DNA of 57,329 bases from assembly GCF_001429395.1 (NCBI RefSeq), contig NZ_LMJT01000022.1, forward strand, positions 34,489-91,817, in the 5' to 3' direction. The position numbers were made by a program, and so were the translations under genes. Source of the DNA: Allobosea sp. Root381 (GTDB lineage Bacteria; Pseudomonadota; Alphaproteobacteria; Rhizobiales; Beijerinckiaceae). The notes below the pieces were generated by a model. It ran no database searches. It saw only the letters and a program-made list of their open reading frames with translations, and had not been told where the DNA came from. Positions 26,765 through 35,915 of this stretch are shown one piece after another; positions within the stretch are counted from its first letter, which is position 1; each line of letters begins with the position of its first letter.

Positions 26765-26961
26765 CGTTCCGTCACCCGTCGCGACACCATCCGGAAGCGG
26801 ACTTTGCCATGCGTTCAGGGTGAACGGAACAGGCGGCCCGCGAGGCGCCGACATTCGCATTTTCGCCAGGATCATGACACTCTATGCGCCGCCCTGGGCC
26901 GGCGCGTCCGTAAACGCGTGGTAAAGGCAGTATTAAGTTTTTTAGTGGCTGATTGCGGTCC

Positions 26962-27561
26962 ATGAACATCTCGTCTTTCCGCTCCGGGGTCGCCCCGTCC
27001 CGCCCGACCTTCCGGCTCGCCCTGCTGCTGGCCTGCGCTGGCCTCGCCCTTTCGTCGGCGGCCGCTCTGGCGCAGCGTGCGCGCCCGGCTGCGGCAGCGG
27101 GCACCCCCGCCGCCGGCCAAGGGCAGGCGATGCTGCTCGAATCCGCCGGCAAGTGGCAGGCGTTTTCCTCGCAGCAGGGCCGCGCCAAGGTCTGCTATGC
27201 GCTGTCGAAGGCGGAAAGCCGCTCGCCGGCCAATCTGCGCGATATCGAGGGCCTGCTCTTCGTCGCGACGCGCCCTGGCGAAGGGGTGCGCAACGAGATC
27301 AGCTTCGTGATGAATTTCGACCTCAAGGAAGATGTCGAGCATCAGGCGGTGATCGGCTCCGAGCGTTTCGCGCTCGTCGCCAAGGGCAAGAACATGTGGC
27401 TGAAGAACCCGGCCGAAGAGCCCCGCATGCTCGATTCCCTGCGCAAGGGCGCCGATCTCGAGGTCAAGGGCACGTCGAGGCGGGGCAATCCGACGTCCGA
27501 CAAATACTCGCTCGCCGGCATGACCCAGACCGTGAAGCGTGCCGAAGACGCCTGCAGATAG
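26962..27561 (+). CDS. Invasion-associated locus B (IalB) family secreted protein
   Basis: 199-residue exported protein with a signal peptide (residues 1-37, ending AAALAQ) and a single beta-rich IalB domain (SAGKWQAFSSQQGRAKVCYALSK, VRNEISFVMNFDLKEDVEH, TVKRAEDAC at the end). The two cysteines (VCYAL and DAC) probably form a disulfide. In Bartonella IalB aids erythrocyte invasion, but paralogues occur across free-living Hyphomicrobiales with unknown roles. ATG 26962 is preferred over TTG 26953. Confidence 0.88.
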   Translation: MNISSFRSGVAPSRPTFRLALLLACAGLALSSAAALAQRARPAAAAGTPAAGQGQAMLLESAGKWQAFSSQQGRAKVCYALSKAESRSPANLRDIEGLLFVATRPGEGVRNEISFVMNFDLKEDVEHQAVIGSERFALVAKGKNMWLKNPAEEPRMLDSLRKGADLEVKGTSRRGNPTSDKYSLAGMTQTVKRAEDACR

Positions 27562-27667
27562 GCTGTCCGGCAAGCCGGAAGCAGGCATGATTTCGCTGGC
27601 GGGCGTTCCTGTGTTATGAGGCCGCCAGATGCGGGCCGTGGTCGCCCGCCCTTAAGCCAGAGTTCCG

Positions 27668-28891
27668 ATGACCCTGTCCGTTCTTGAAACCGCCGCGCCA
27701 GCGGCCGAACCCGTTTTGCGGCGTCCCTCGCTCGCCGGGCGCACGCGCGCAGGTCTTAGCCAGGCGCTGGCCGAGATCGGCGTTCCGGAGAAGGAGCGGC
27801 GCATGCGCGTCGGCCAGCTCTGGAACTGGATCTATCATTACGGCGTGCGCGATTTCGACGCGATGACGACGATCGGCAAGGGCCTGCGCGGGCAGCTCGC
27901 CGAGCGCTTCACGCTGGACCTGCCCGAGGTCACGGCCGAGCAGGTCTCGACCGACGGCACCCGCAAATGGCTCCTACGCATGCCCTCGACCGGACCGCGC
28001 GACCGCGGCGCCGAGATCGAGTGCGTCTATATCCCCGAGGTCGACCGCGGCACGCTCTGCGTCTCCAGCCAGGTCGGCTGCACGCTGACCTGCACCTTCT
28101 GCCACACCGGCACGCAGCGCCTCGTGCGCAACCTGACGACCGAGGAGATCGTCGCGCAGCTGATGGTGGCGCGCGACAGGCTCGGCGATTTTCCGAACCG
28201 CGCAGCCCCGGACGGCGCCTTCGTGCCAAAGGATGGCGGGCGCTTCGTCTCCAACATCGTCTTCATGGGCATGGGCGAGCCGCTCTACAATTTCGATGGC
28301 GTGCGCGACGCGATCGCGGTGATCTCCGACGATCAGGGCCTGTCGCTCGGGCGGCGCCGTATCACGGTCTCGACTTCTGGCGTGGTGCCGCAGATCGAGC
28401 CGCTCGGTGCCGAGATGGGCACGATGCTCGCGATCTCGCTGCACGCCGTGCGCGACGATCTGCGCAACGAGCTCGTACCACTCAACAAGAAGTACCCGAT
28501 CAAGGATCTGCTCGAGGCCTGCCGGAACTATCCGGGGCTCTCGAACGCCAAGCGGATCACGTTCGAATACGTCATGCTCAAGGGTGTAAACGATTCCGAC
28601 GCGGAGGCGCGCGAACTGGTCAGGCTGCTCAAGGGCATTCCGGCCAAGATCAACCTGATCCCGTTCAACCCTTGGCCCGGCACGAGATACGAGTGCTCGG
28701 ACTGGGATCGGATCGAGCGCTTCTCCGAGATCGTCTTCCGCGCCGGCTATGCCTCGCCAGTGCGTACGCCGCGCGGACGTGACATCCTCGCCGCCTGCGG
28801 CCAGCTCAAGAGCGAGACCGAGAAGCTCTCGGCCCGTGCCCGGCTGATGCTGGACCAGGGCGAAGCCACCGACACCGCGCTCGCCGGCTGA
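27668..28891 (+). CDS. rlmN: Dual-specificity 23S rRNA A2503 / tRNA A37 methyltransferase RlmN
   Basis: Radical-SAM enzyme methylating C2 of adenine 2503 in 23S rRNA and A37 of some tRNAs. 407 residues, normal for alphaproteobacteria. The iron-sulfur cysteines are Cys138, Cys142 and Cys145 (CTLTCTFC). GMGEPL and STSG(V)VP motifs follow, and the mechanistic C-terminal cysteine lies in DILAACGQL. Followed 5 bp later by a small membrane protein gene, likely co-transcribed. Confidence 0.97.
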   Translation: MTLSVLETAAPAAEPVLRRPSLAGRTRAGLSQALAEIGVPEKERRMRVGQLWNWIYHYGVRDFDAMTTIGKGLRGQLAERFTLDLPEVTAEQVSTDGTRKWLLRMPSTGPRDRGAEIECVYIPEVDRGTLCVSSQVGCTLTCTFCHTGTQRLVRNLTTEEIVAQLMVARDRLGDFPNRAAPDGAFVPKDGGRFVSNIVFMGMGEPLYNFDGVRDAIAVISDDQGLSLGRRRITVSTSGVVPQIEPLGAEMGTMLAISLHAVRDDLRNELVPLNKKYPIKDLLEACRNYPGLSNAKRITFEYVMLKGVNDSDAEARELVRLLKGIPAKINLIPFNPWPGTRYECSDWDRIERFSEIVFRAGYASPVRTPRGRDILAACGQLKSETEKLSARARLMLDQGEATDTALAG

Positions 28892-28896
28892 TCCTC

Positions 28897-29379
28897 ATGC
28901 TGCGCTGGCTCCTGCTGATCCCGTTCGCGCTGGTGATGGCGATGGCCGCCGGCCTGCTCGCCATGATGATCGCGACCGCGGTCGAGCCGACGCTGGCGCT
29001 CCTGATCGGCGGCGGCGTCGAGCGGCTGCTCGACATCCTGTTCGGGCTCGCCGACAGCGGCATCGACCCGACGCCGACGGCGCAGGCTGCCTTTGCGCTG
29101 ATCAGCCGACTCGGCTTTGCGATCATCGTGCTGCCAGTCGTGCTGGTCGCGGTCGGCTCGGAGCTGTTCGGGCTGCGCAGCGGGCTGATCCAGAGCGGAC
29201 TGACCGGGCTGCTGGCGGCGCTGCTCCCGCTGGCCCTGCTCGGCCTGACGCGCGCGCCGAGCGGGCAGGAGGTGCAGGTCCTGGGTGCGCTCGTGCTGGT
29301 CGGCGCCGCCACCGGTTTCGTCTACTGGCTGATCGCCGGGCGTGGTGCCGGCGGCGAACGCGCCGCGGAGCGTGGTTGA
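28897..29379 (+). CDS. Conserved four-helix membrane protein, function unknown
   Basis: 160 residues with four clear hydrophobic segments near 4-35, 65-95, 100-118 and 128-147, and a charged Arg/Glu tail. I do not recognise a named family. It starts 5 bp after rlmN without a separate promoter, a pairing that may be conserved in Hyphomicrobiales. Hydrophobicity and codon bias support a real gene; no function is proposed. Confidence 0.8.
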   Translation: MLRWLLLIPFALVMAMAAGLLAMMIATAVEPTLALLIGGGVERLLDILFGLADSGIDPTPTAQAAFALISRLGFAIIVLPVVLVAVGSELFGLRSGLIQSGLTGLLAALLPLALLGLTRAPSGQEVQVLGALVLVGAATGFVYWLIAGRGAGGERAAERG

Positions 29380-29432
29380 GGCGCTGTAGCGCCGTCTCGC
29401 CCGCTACGTCTGCTCTGCCTTAGCGGATCCCC

Positions 29433-29455
29433 CATGAGGCTAAAGGAGCCTCATG
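29433..29455. repeat. Perfect hairpin between rlmN operon and RcnB-like gene
   Basis: CATGAGGCT (29433-29441) and AGCCTCATG (29447-29455) with a 5-base loop. No T-run on the plus strand, so a weak terminator or regulatory hairpin. It marks the edge of an AT-rich leader running to the next gene. Confidence 0.5.
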
Positions 29456-29553
29456 ACAAGCTATCCCTTTCATTACAATACATTAATGTGATTATTCAGT
29501 TTTGGTTCACGTTCAGAGCGTAGGCTTAATCCACTGAAGATTGGAGTTTAGCT

Positions 29554-29919
29554 ATGTTCAGAACCGCGCTTATTGCTGCTTCTTGTCTCACGATTATCGT
29601 TTCTTCGGCCGCCGTTGCTCAGCCGCGTCATCACGGCCCGCAACATGGTCGCGCCCATGTTCAGAAGAAGGTTATTGTCGAGCGGAAGGTCATTCACGTT
29701 CCGGCGCGTGGTCATGTCCGCCACCAAGAGGTCCGCCGGTATCGCTGGGCGAAGGGTCATCGCGTCGACAATTGGCGCAGCCGTGGCCACGTCAGCGACT
29801 ATCGCCGGCATGGGCTGCGTACGCCGGGGCGCGGGCAGGCCTGGGTCCGGGTCGACAACAATTACCTGTTGCTGAGCATGGCGACGGGCGTCGTCGCGGC
29901 CATCGCCGCGGGGCGGTGA
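29554..29919 (+). CDS. RcnB-like periplasmic protein
   Basis: 121-residue basic, His/Arg-rich exported protein. Signal peptide residues 1-22 end AVAQ; the body contains RRYRWAKGHRV, the RcnB-family pattern (Y.W.+G..), and YLLLSMATGVVAAI at the C-terminus, typical of this group. E. coli RcnB tunes nickel/cobalt export; alphaproteobacterial paralogues are many and uncharacterised. ATG 29554 has GGAG upstream. Its first 60 codons use more A/T-ending codons than the neighbours, and the leader is AT-rich. Ends in a strong terminator, so it is a single-gene unit. Confidence 0.82.
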   Translation: MFRTALIAASCLTIIVSSAAVAQPRHHGPQHGRAHVQKKVIVERKVIHVPARGHVRHQEVRRYRWAKGHRVDNWRSRGHVSDYRRHGLRTPGRGQAWVRVDNNYLLLSMATGVVAAIAAGR

Positions 29920-29939
29920 GACCGAGCAGCCGTCGTGCA

Positions 29940-29983
29940 GAGGCGGGAGCGCGGTGAAAGCCGTGCTCCCGCCTCGCTATTTT
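29940..29983 (+). terminator. Rho-independent terminator of the RcnB-like gene
   Basis: A 15-bp stem (29940-29954 with 29961-29975, one G-U pair) with a 6-base loop, followed by GCTATTTT on the plus strand, 20 bp after the stop codon. Confidence 0.85.
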
Positions 29984-30005
29984 CCGGCTCCGGTGCGGGA
30001 AGGGC

Positions 30006-31772
30006 TCAATCGCCGATCGCGACGCCTTCGCGCCGGCCGTCCGCTCCGCCGACATAGCCTTCCGGCGTCTTGACGATGGCCTGGATGCCCGAGGTCATCT
30101 CGATGAGCCGCACCTCGTGGCCCTTCGACTCGAGCGCTCCCTTCCAGGCCTCGGCCTCAGTCCCCTTCTCCAGCTCCGTCGGGCCGTTGCGGCTGCCGAA
30201 ATTGCCGAAATCGGCAGCGGCCTGGGGATCCATCTTCCAGTCCAACAGGGAAATCAGCGTCCTGGCGACGAAGCCGATGATCTGGCTGCCGCCGGGCGAT
30301 CCGACCACGGCATAGAGCCGGCCGAAGGCGTCGAAGACCAGCGTCGGCGCCATCGATGAGCGCGGGCGTTTGCCGGGCTCGACGCGATTGGCGACCGGCT
30401 TGCCGTCCTCCTCGGGGACGAAGGAGAAGTCGGTCAGCTCGTTGTTGAGCAGGAAGCCACCGGCCGTCATCAGCTTGGCGCCGAATTCGCTTTCGACCGT
30501 CGTGGTCATGGCGATGGCATTGCCGCTCGTATCGACGATGGAGATGTGGCTGGTGCCGTTCTCGACGCCGGCTGAGGGGGCAAGGAGCTGCGCGCGCCGA
30601 TTCGGTGGCTCCCCGGCCTTGGCGCGCCTCATCGAGCGTTCCGGGCTGACAAGGCCGGCGCGTGAGTGAATATACGCGCCATCGATCAAACCGGCGGTCG
30701 GGACGCTGATGAAAGCCGGATCGGCGACGTAGAGATTGCGGTCGGCGAAGGCGAGCCGCCCCGCCTCGCTGAACCAATGCGCGGCCTCGGCGCCGGGACC
30801 GAGCCGAGTGAGGTCGCGGGTTTCGAGAATGCCGAGGATCTGCTGCACGGCGATGGCGCCCGAGCTCGGAGGCCCCATGCCGCAGATCCGCCAGACGCGA
30901 TAAGCCCCGCAGACCGGCTCGCGCTCCTCGATCTTGTAGGCTGCGAGGTCCGCCAGCGTGATGTCGCCGGGGTTGGTCGGGTGGCCGGTGACGGTTGCGA
31001 CGATGTCCTGCGCGATGTCGCCGGAATAGAAGGCTTCCGTCCCCTTTTGGGCGATGCTCCGCAGGGTCGCCGCGAAGGCCGGGTTGCGCAGCAGCGTGCC
31101 GATCGACTTTGCCCGGCCGTCGGCCTCGTAGAAATAGGCGGCGGCGCGCGGGTCCTTGGCGAGATTGCGCTCGCCGGACAACTGGCCATGCAGGCGCGGC
31201 GAGATCGTGAAGCCCTGCTCCGCGAGCCGGATCGCCGGTTCGATCACCTGAGCCCAAGGCAGCTTGCCCCAGCGGCGATGGCTTTCCTCGAGCAACTTCA
31301 GCGTACCGGGCACGCCGACAGAGCGGCCGCCGACGACGGCGTCGACGAAACGCATCGGCTTGCCGTCGGGGCCGAGGAAACGGTCCGGCTTCGCGGCGCC
31401 GGGGGCGGTCTCGCGGCCGTCGAGCGTGGTCAGCCGCTTCACCGCCTCGTCCCAATGCAGCAGGAAGGCGCCGCCACCGATGCCCGAGCTCTGCGGTTCG
31501 ACGAGGTTGAGGACGAGCTGGATCGCGACGGCAGCATCGGCCGCGCTGCCGCCTGCGCGCAGGATCTCGCGTCCGGCATCGGCTGCCAGCGGATTGGCGG
31601 CCGCGACCATGAAGCGCTGGGCCGTGCCCGCTATCTTGGTGATACGGCCGGTCGCGGCTTCGGGAGCCGGTGCCAGTTGCTGAGCCAAGCCTGCTGTGGT
31701 TGAGGCCAGCGCCAGCAGCAGGCCGAGGGCGACCCGGCAGGAAGCGTGCCTCGCTATCGATGAAAGACGCAT
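30006..31772 (-). CDS. ggt: Gamma-glutamyltransferase (Ggt)
   Basis: Periplasmic Ntn-hydrolase that cleaves gamma-glutamyl bonds, chiefly of glutathione, after self-processing. 588 residues: signal peptide 1-31 (GLAQ), large subunit, then the autocatalytic Thr407 in ENGTSHISIVD, which becomes the small-subunit N-terminus. The substrate-binding SSMAPT and GSPGGSQI motifs are present. ATG 31772 has GGGAGG upstream; longer frames are antisense to lemA. Monocistronic and divergent from lemA. Confidence 0.95.
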   Translation of the reverse strand: MRLSSIARHASCRVALGLLLALASTTAGLAQQLAPAPEAATGRITKIAGTAQRFMVAAANPLAADAGREILRAGGSAADAAVAIQLVLNLVEPQSSGIGGGAFLLHWDEAVKRLTTLDGRETAPGAAKPDRFLGPDGKPMRFVDAVVGGRSVGVPGTLKLLEESHRRWGKLPWAQVIEPAIRLAEQGFTISPRLHGQLSGERNLAKDPRAAAYFYEADGRAKSIGTLLRNPAFAATLRSIAQKGTEAFYSGDIAQDIVATVTGHPTNPGDITLADLAAYKIEEREPVCGAYRVWRICGMGPPSSGAIAVQQILGILETRDLTRLGPGAEAAHWFSEAGRLAFADRNLYVADPAFISVPTAGLIDGAYIHSRAGLVSPERSMRRAKAGEPPNRRAQLLAPSAGVENGTSHISIVDTSGNAIAMTTTVESEFGAKLMTAGGFLLNNELTDFSFVPEEDGKPVANRVEPGKRPRSSMAPTLVFDAFGRLYAVVGSPGGSQIIGFVARTLISLLDWKMDPQAAADFGNFGSRNGPTELEKGTEAEAWKGALESKGHEVRLIEMTSGIQAIVKTPEGYVGGADGRREGVAIGD

Positions 31773-31940
31773 GATCAAGCCTCCCGATTTTGGCGTTCCA
31801 GGCGGAAGGTAGCGCGGAACGAGGAGCCAGGGCCATGCCCGCCTTCGGTGCGAGGGGCCACTGCCGGGATGCGGCTTGGAGCCGTCATGAGGTCGCGATA
31901 AGGTTCGGGTTAGATCTTCCTGCCGCCAAGGGGCTCCGGC

Positions 31941-32549
31941 ATGCTGCTCGTGCTTTCTCGACCTTTCCGCCGCTCCGCCGCTGTCGCAGCCGCTGCGCTG
32001 CTCAGCCTCGTGCTCGCCGGCTGCGGCGTCAACAACGTGCCGACGCTCGAGGAGCAGGCCAAGGCGAGATGGGGCGAGGTGCAGAACCAGTACCAGCGCC
32101 GTGCCGACCTGATTCCGAACCTGATCGAGACCGTGAAGGGCTACGCTGCACAGGAGCGCGAGGTGCTGACGGAGGTGATCGAGGCCCGCGCCAAAGCGAC
32201 GCAGGTCAAGGTCGATGCCTCGACGATCACCGATCCGGCCAAATTCAAGGAATTCCAGGACGCGCAGAACCAGCTGAGCGGCGCACTCGGCCGCCTCCTC
32301 GTCACGGTCGAGCGCTATCCCGATCTGAAGTCGAACCAGAACTTCCTCGCCTTGCAGTCGCAGCTCGAAGGTACTGAGAACCGGATTGCGGTGGCGCGGC
32401 GGGACTACATCCAGGCGGTGCAGGCCTTCAACACGGAAATTCGTACCTTCCCGGGCGTGATCTGGGCGCGGCTGTTCTGGGGCGCCAAGCCGATGGAGAG
32501 TTTTTCGGCGACGGCCGGAGCGGAACGCCCGCCTGCAGTGAAATTCTGA
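31941..32549 (+). CDS. lemA: LemA family lipoprotein
   Basis: 202-residue LemA protein with a lipoprotein signal (LVLAGC, lipid-modified Cys28) in place of the usual transmembrane helix. The coiled-coil LemA domain has WGEVQNQYQRRADLIPNLIETVKGYA and FNTEIRTFPG. Function unclear in the family, though LemA and TPM-domain genes are commonly linked and are suspected to act together in envelope maintenance. First gene of lemA-TPM-TPM. Confidence 0.93.
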   Translation: MLLVLSRPFRRSAAVAAAALLSLVLAGCGVNNVPTLEEQAKARWGEVQNQYQRRADLIPNLIETVKGYAAQEREVLTEVIEARAKATQVKVDASTITDPAKFKEFQDAQNQLSGALGRLLVTVERYPDLKSNQNFLALQSQLEGTENRIAVARRDYIQAVQAFNTEIRTFPGVIWARLFWGAKPMESFSATAGAERPPAVKF

Positions 32550-32571
32550 GCGCAATCGGCGAGGCCGGGCC

Positions 32572-33378
32572 ATGCGCCTGAACCAGCCCTGGCGTCTCCT
32601 GTCGCAGGTCGGCGCTCTCTTGCTGTTGCTCTGGAGCGGCCTCGCGCTCGCTGCGGACCCGAGCTATCCGGCGCTGACCGGGCGGATCGTCGATGGCGCG
32701 AACCTGATCGCGCCGGCAGCGCGCCAGCGCATCGAGGCCAAGCTCAAGGCGCATGAGGACAAGACCTCCGACCAGCTCGTGGTCGCGACGGTGCCCTCGC
32801 TGCAGGACGTTCCGATCGAGGATTTCGCCAACGGCCTGTTTCGGTTCTGGAAGCTCGGCCAGGCCAAGAACAACAACGGTGTGCTGCTGCTCGTCGCGCC
32901 GAATGAGCGCAAGGTCCGCATCGAGGTCGGCTACGGCCTCGAGGGCGCGCTGACCGATGCGCTTTCCAAGGTAATCATCACGACTGCGGTGGCACCGAAA
33001 TTCAAGACGGGCGATTTCGCCGGTGGCATCGATGGCGGCGTCGACGCGATCCTGAGCATCCTCGCCGGCGATGCCGAGGAATGGCAGCGCCGGGCGGAAC
33101 TACGCAACGACGAGAGCACATTTGCCGAAGACCTCGCCACCATCGTCGCGATGGTGGTGATCTTCCTGATCATCGTCTCGATCCTGCGCGAGGCGATGCG
33201 GCAGGGCGGCAGCAGGCGCCATCGGCTGCGCAACGGGCGCTGGGTCGCGCTGCCGCCGAGTGCGGGATCGGGCTGGGGCGGCGGCAGTGGCGGTGGCTGG
33301 AGTTCGGGGTCGAGTTCCGGAGGCTTTTCGGGCGGCGGCGGATCGTCGGGTGGCGGCGGCGCCTCGGGAGACTGGTAA
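32572..33378 (+). CDS. TPM-domain membrane protein with Gly/Ser-rich tail (YgcG-like)
   Basis: 268 residues: signal peptide 1-27, TPM (TLP18.3/Psb32/MOLO-1) domain at about 33-155 (LTGRIVDGANLIAP, QLVVATVPSL, NGVLLLVAPNERKVRIEVGYGLEGALTD), one transmembrane helix near 187-205 and a low-complexity Gly/Ser C-terminus from about 228. The layout equals YgcG-type proteins. Starts 22 bp after lemA; its TAA overlaps the ATG of the next gene (TAATG). Confidence 0.93.
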   Translation: MRLNQPWRLLSQVGALLLLLWSGLALAADPSYPALTGRIVDGANLIAPAARQRIEAKLKAHEDKTSDQLVVATVPSLQDVPIEDFANGLFRFWKLGQAKNNNGVLLLVAPNERKVRIEVGYGLEGALTDALSKVIITTAVAPKFKTGDFAGGIDGGVDAILSILAGDAEEWQRRAELRNDESTFAEDLATIVAMVVIFLIIVSILREAMRQGGSRRHRLRNGRWVALPPSAGSGWGGGSGGGWSSGSSSGGFSGGGGSSGGGGASGDW

Positions 33379-33983
33379 TGGACGCAACTGACAGGGACGC
33401 GATCGCGGAGGCCGTTCGCCAGGCCGAGGAGGCGACGGCGGCGGAGATCGTCGTGGTGATCGACCATGCCGCATCGAGCTACCGTACGACCCCGGTCGTC
33501 CTGGCGCTGTCGCTGGCGCTGCTTGTGCCCTGGCCGCTGCTTTCGCTGACGACGATCAGTGCGCCGCGCATCTTCCTGATCCAGTTGATCTGCGCGGCGC
33601 TGCTGCTCGCGACGCTACTCTGGTACGGGCGCGGGGGACGTTTCGTGCCGGGTTTCGTCAAGCGGCGGCGCGCGCATGATGCGGCGTTGCGCGAGTTCAC
33701 CGCCCGAGGCATGACCCGGACGCGGCTGCGCAGCGGCGTACTGCTCTATGTCGCCCTGCAGGAGCGCTATGCCGAGATCATCGTCGATACCGGCCTCGAC
33801 GGGAAGGTCGATCAGAAGGTCTGGGACGAGATCATCGCATCGGTGCTCGTGGCGGCCCGGGAGGACCGGATGCGCGAGGGGCTGATCGATGCCGTGCGCG
33901 TGGTCGGTTCCGTCCTGGCGCGCCACGCGCCGCGCAGTGCCGACGATGTCGATGAACTGCCGAACAAGGTGGTGATGCTCTGA
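33378..33983 (+). CDS. Second TPM-domain protein, domain interrupted by two membrane helices
   Basis: 201 residues. The opening TPM strand-helix (AIAEAVRQAEEATAAEIVVVID, about 7-28) is followed by two hydrophobic helices (about 40-58 and 66-82). The rest of the domain resumes near 108 (TRTRLRSGVLLYVALQERYAEIIVDTGLDGKV). There is no signal peptide, so the N-terminal part should lie in the cytoplasm, unlike the preceding TPM protein. ATG 33378 overlaps the upstream stop. Convergent with the DUF1223 gene. Confidence 0.88.
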   Translation: MDATDRDAIAEAVRQAEEATAAEIVVVIDHAASSYRTTPVVLALSLALLVPWPLLSLTTISAPRIFLIQLICAALLLATLLWYGRGGRFVPGFVKRRRAHDAALREFTARGMTRTRLRSGVLLYVALQERYAEIIVDTGLDGKVDQKVWDEIIASVLVAAREDRMREGLIDAVRVVGSVLARHAPRSADDVDELPNKVVML

Positions 33984-33990
33984 AAGCGGC

Positions 33991-34749
33991 TCAGCGCGCG
34001 CTTCGCGCGGCGGCGAGGATCTGGCCGGGCATCACGCCGTATTTGCCGGGCTGGTCAGCCTGGACGAGCACGACATAGCTATCAGCCTCGGGCACCTGTA
34101 TCGCCGAAAGCGGAACCGTCAGCTCCGCCTCCTTGCCGTTCCAGTCGCCGATCCGGGTCAGGCCGCGCACGACATTGGCATAGGACACCGTCTTGCCCTG
34201 GTTCTCGCCGCGCGCGATCGGCACCGTCACCATGCGCGTCGTGGAGACGAGCCAGACGCCGGCGGTGCGTTCGCTCAGCCGATCGACCGGGGCTATCCGG
34301 ACGCGAAGGCTGCCGGCCTCCTCCGAGAGCTTGAGCGCCGCGACGAAGCCAGTGCCGGATGCGGGTTTCACGGCCCGCTCGATCTCGGCCTTGTCGGAGC
34401 CGACGATATGGGAGGAGCCGTTGATCACCGCCTGCGGCGTGTAGACCTGGCCGTCGCCGCGGGCCTTGGCGTAGTATTTCTGGCGCTTGGCGAAGCTGTC
34501 CTTCCCGAGCGTGTCCTTCCAGCCGAGATAGTCCCAATAGGTCACCGGCAACGTCAGCGCGATCAGCTCCGGATTGCGGGCCAACTCGACGAAGAGCGCA
34601 TCGGCCGGCGGGCAGGAGGAGCAGCCCTGGCTGGTGAAGAGTTCGACGACCGCCTTCGGCTGCGTCTCGGCAGGTTCGGCGCGCACGACCGTGCCGCCCA
34701 GCAGAAGCAGGGCGATGGCGGCTGACACAAGGCGTGCAAGAACGATCAT
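33991..34749 (-). CDS. DUF1223 family secreted thioredoxin-like protein
   Basis: 252-residue protein with a signal peptide (1-24) and a thioredoxin-like fold bearing Cys43-Ser-Ser-Cys46 (ELFTSQGCSSCPPADAL), then the family segments YWDYLGWKD and YTPQAVINGSSHIVGSD. It is probably a periplasmic thiol oxidoreductase. No experimental function known to me. Stand-alone, 67 bp upstream spacer to lpxXL stop. Confidence 0.9.
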   Translation of the reverse strand: MIVLARLVSAAIALLLLGGTVVRAEPAETQPKAVVELFTSQGCSSCPPADALFVELARNPELIALTLPVTYWDYLGWKDTLGKDSFAKRQKYYAKARGDGQVYTPQAVINGSSHIVGSDKAEIERAVKPASGTGFVAALKLSEEAGSLRVRIAPVDRLSERTAGVWLVSTTRMVTVPIARGENQGKTVSYANVVRGLTRIGDWNGKEAELTVPLSAIQVPEADSYVVLVQADQPGKYGVMPGQILAAARSAR

Positions 34750-34816
34750 GATTCGAACTCGGGGAGATTTCTAGGTCTCAGGGTTACCAAAGCGCCTAAT
34801 CCACCTCACTTGGAAA

Positions 34817-35794
34817 TCACGTTGCCTTGAAAGCCGGCTCACGCACAACAGTCATGCCGGATTCGGCGGCAGATGCCGAGATCATGTTAGGTCGCCAGCG
34901 GCGATGCATCCAGAGCCACTGCTCGGGATGCTCGCGCACCCAACCCTCGACTACCGCCGTCATCATCGCCATCGCACCCTGGACGTCGATCTCGCCGCTG
35001 GCATCGCGAGGCAGGTCGAGCGGCGGAGTCAGCTCCAGCCGGAAGCGCTGGCCGGGCAGCCGGACGACGCGCACGCCATGCACGGGGCATTCGAAGCGAC
35101 GGGCGAATTTGCCCATGATCGGGTTGGTCAGGGCCGGGCGCCCGAGAAAGGGCACCACGACGCCGCGGGTGAAATGCTGGTCGATCAGCATGCCGAGATG
35201 GCCGCCCTTCTCGAGCACGCCCTGCATGGCGAAGGCGGCGCCCTGCTTGGCGGCGGCGAGGCCGCCCATGGCGCCGGAGCGGATCTCGTGGACGACGCTG
35301 GCGATCGCCGGGTCATTGGGCGCGCGGAAGACGGCGGTGGTGTCGAGCTCGTAGGCGGCGGCACAGATCGCCGGTAGCTCCCAGTTGGCGAGATGGGCGG
35401 AGAAGATCAGGCCGGGCCTGTCGTCGTCCTTGAGGGCGACGAAATGCTCGATACCCCTGACCTCGACCCGAGAGGCGGCGTCGGGGTTGTGATAGTCGTA
35501 GTCGAACAGGGTCCTGAGATGAGCGTATTCGGCGACGGTCCGGCCTAGATTTTCCCAGGCGCTACGTGCGATGCGGCGCACCTCCGGCTCGGGCATGTCG
35601 GGGAAGGCCGCTCGGATGTTGGCCAGCGCGACGCGGTTCACCGGAATCAGCGGGCTCGCCGTCCGCAGCAGCCAGCCGCCGAGATCGCTCGCGCGCTCGG
35701 GGCCGAGCAGGCGCAGGAATGCAAACACGGCCCGGACCAGGCCGATCATCGCCATCGCACCGGCACGCGTGGCGAGCGTCTTCAATCGTCTCAA
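34817..35794 (-). CDS. lpxXL: Lipid A very-long-chain acyltransferase LpxXL (LpxL/HtrB family)
   Basis: 325-residue inner-membrane acyltransferase with an N-terminal membrane anchor and the HX4E catalytic motif His134-LANW-Glu139. It transfers the very-long-chain acyl group from AcpXL to the 2' secondary position of lipid A. The assignment as LpxXL rather than LpxL rests on its place as last gene of the acpXL cluster. Separated from the dehydrogenase gene by 121 bp. The C-terminal WLWMHRRWRP is typical of the family. Confidence 0.92.
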   Translation of the reverse strand: MRRLKTLATRAGAMAMIGLVRAVFAFLRLLGPERASDLGGWLLRTASPLIPVNRVALANIRAAFPDMPEPEVRRIARSAWENLGRTVAEYAHLRTLFDYDYHNPDAASRVEVRGIEHFVALKDDDRPGLIFSAHLANWELPAICAAAYELDTTAVFRAPNDPAIASVVHEIRSGAMGGLAAAKQGAAFAMQGVLEKGGHLGMLIDQHFTRGVVVPFLGRPALTNPIMGKFARRFECPVHGVRVVRLPGQRFRLELTPPLDLPRDASGEIDVQGAMAMMTAVVEGWVREHPEQWLWMHRRWRPNMISASAAESGMTVVREPAFKAT

Positions 35795-35915
35795 GATGGG
35801 TCCGGCCCTCGAACGCCCGAAAGGCCGGGCAGGACCTGCGACTTGCGGCAGGAAAACGGCTTCGTCAAGCTTCGCCGGTTTGCGAGGCCGGTTTGTCGCG
35901 TTGCCGCACGGCGCT

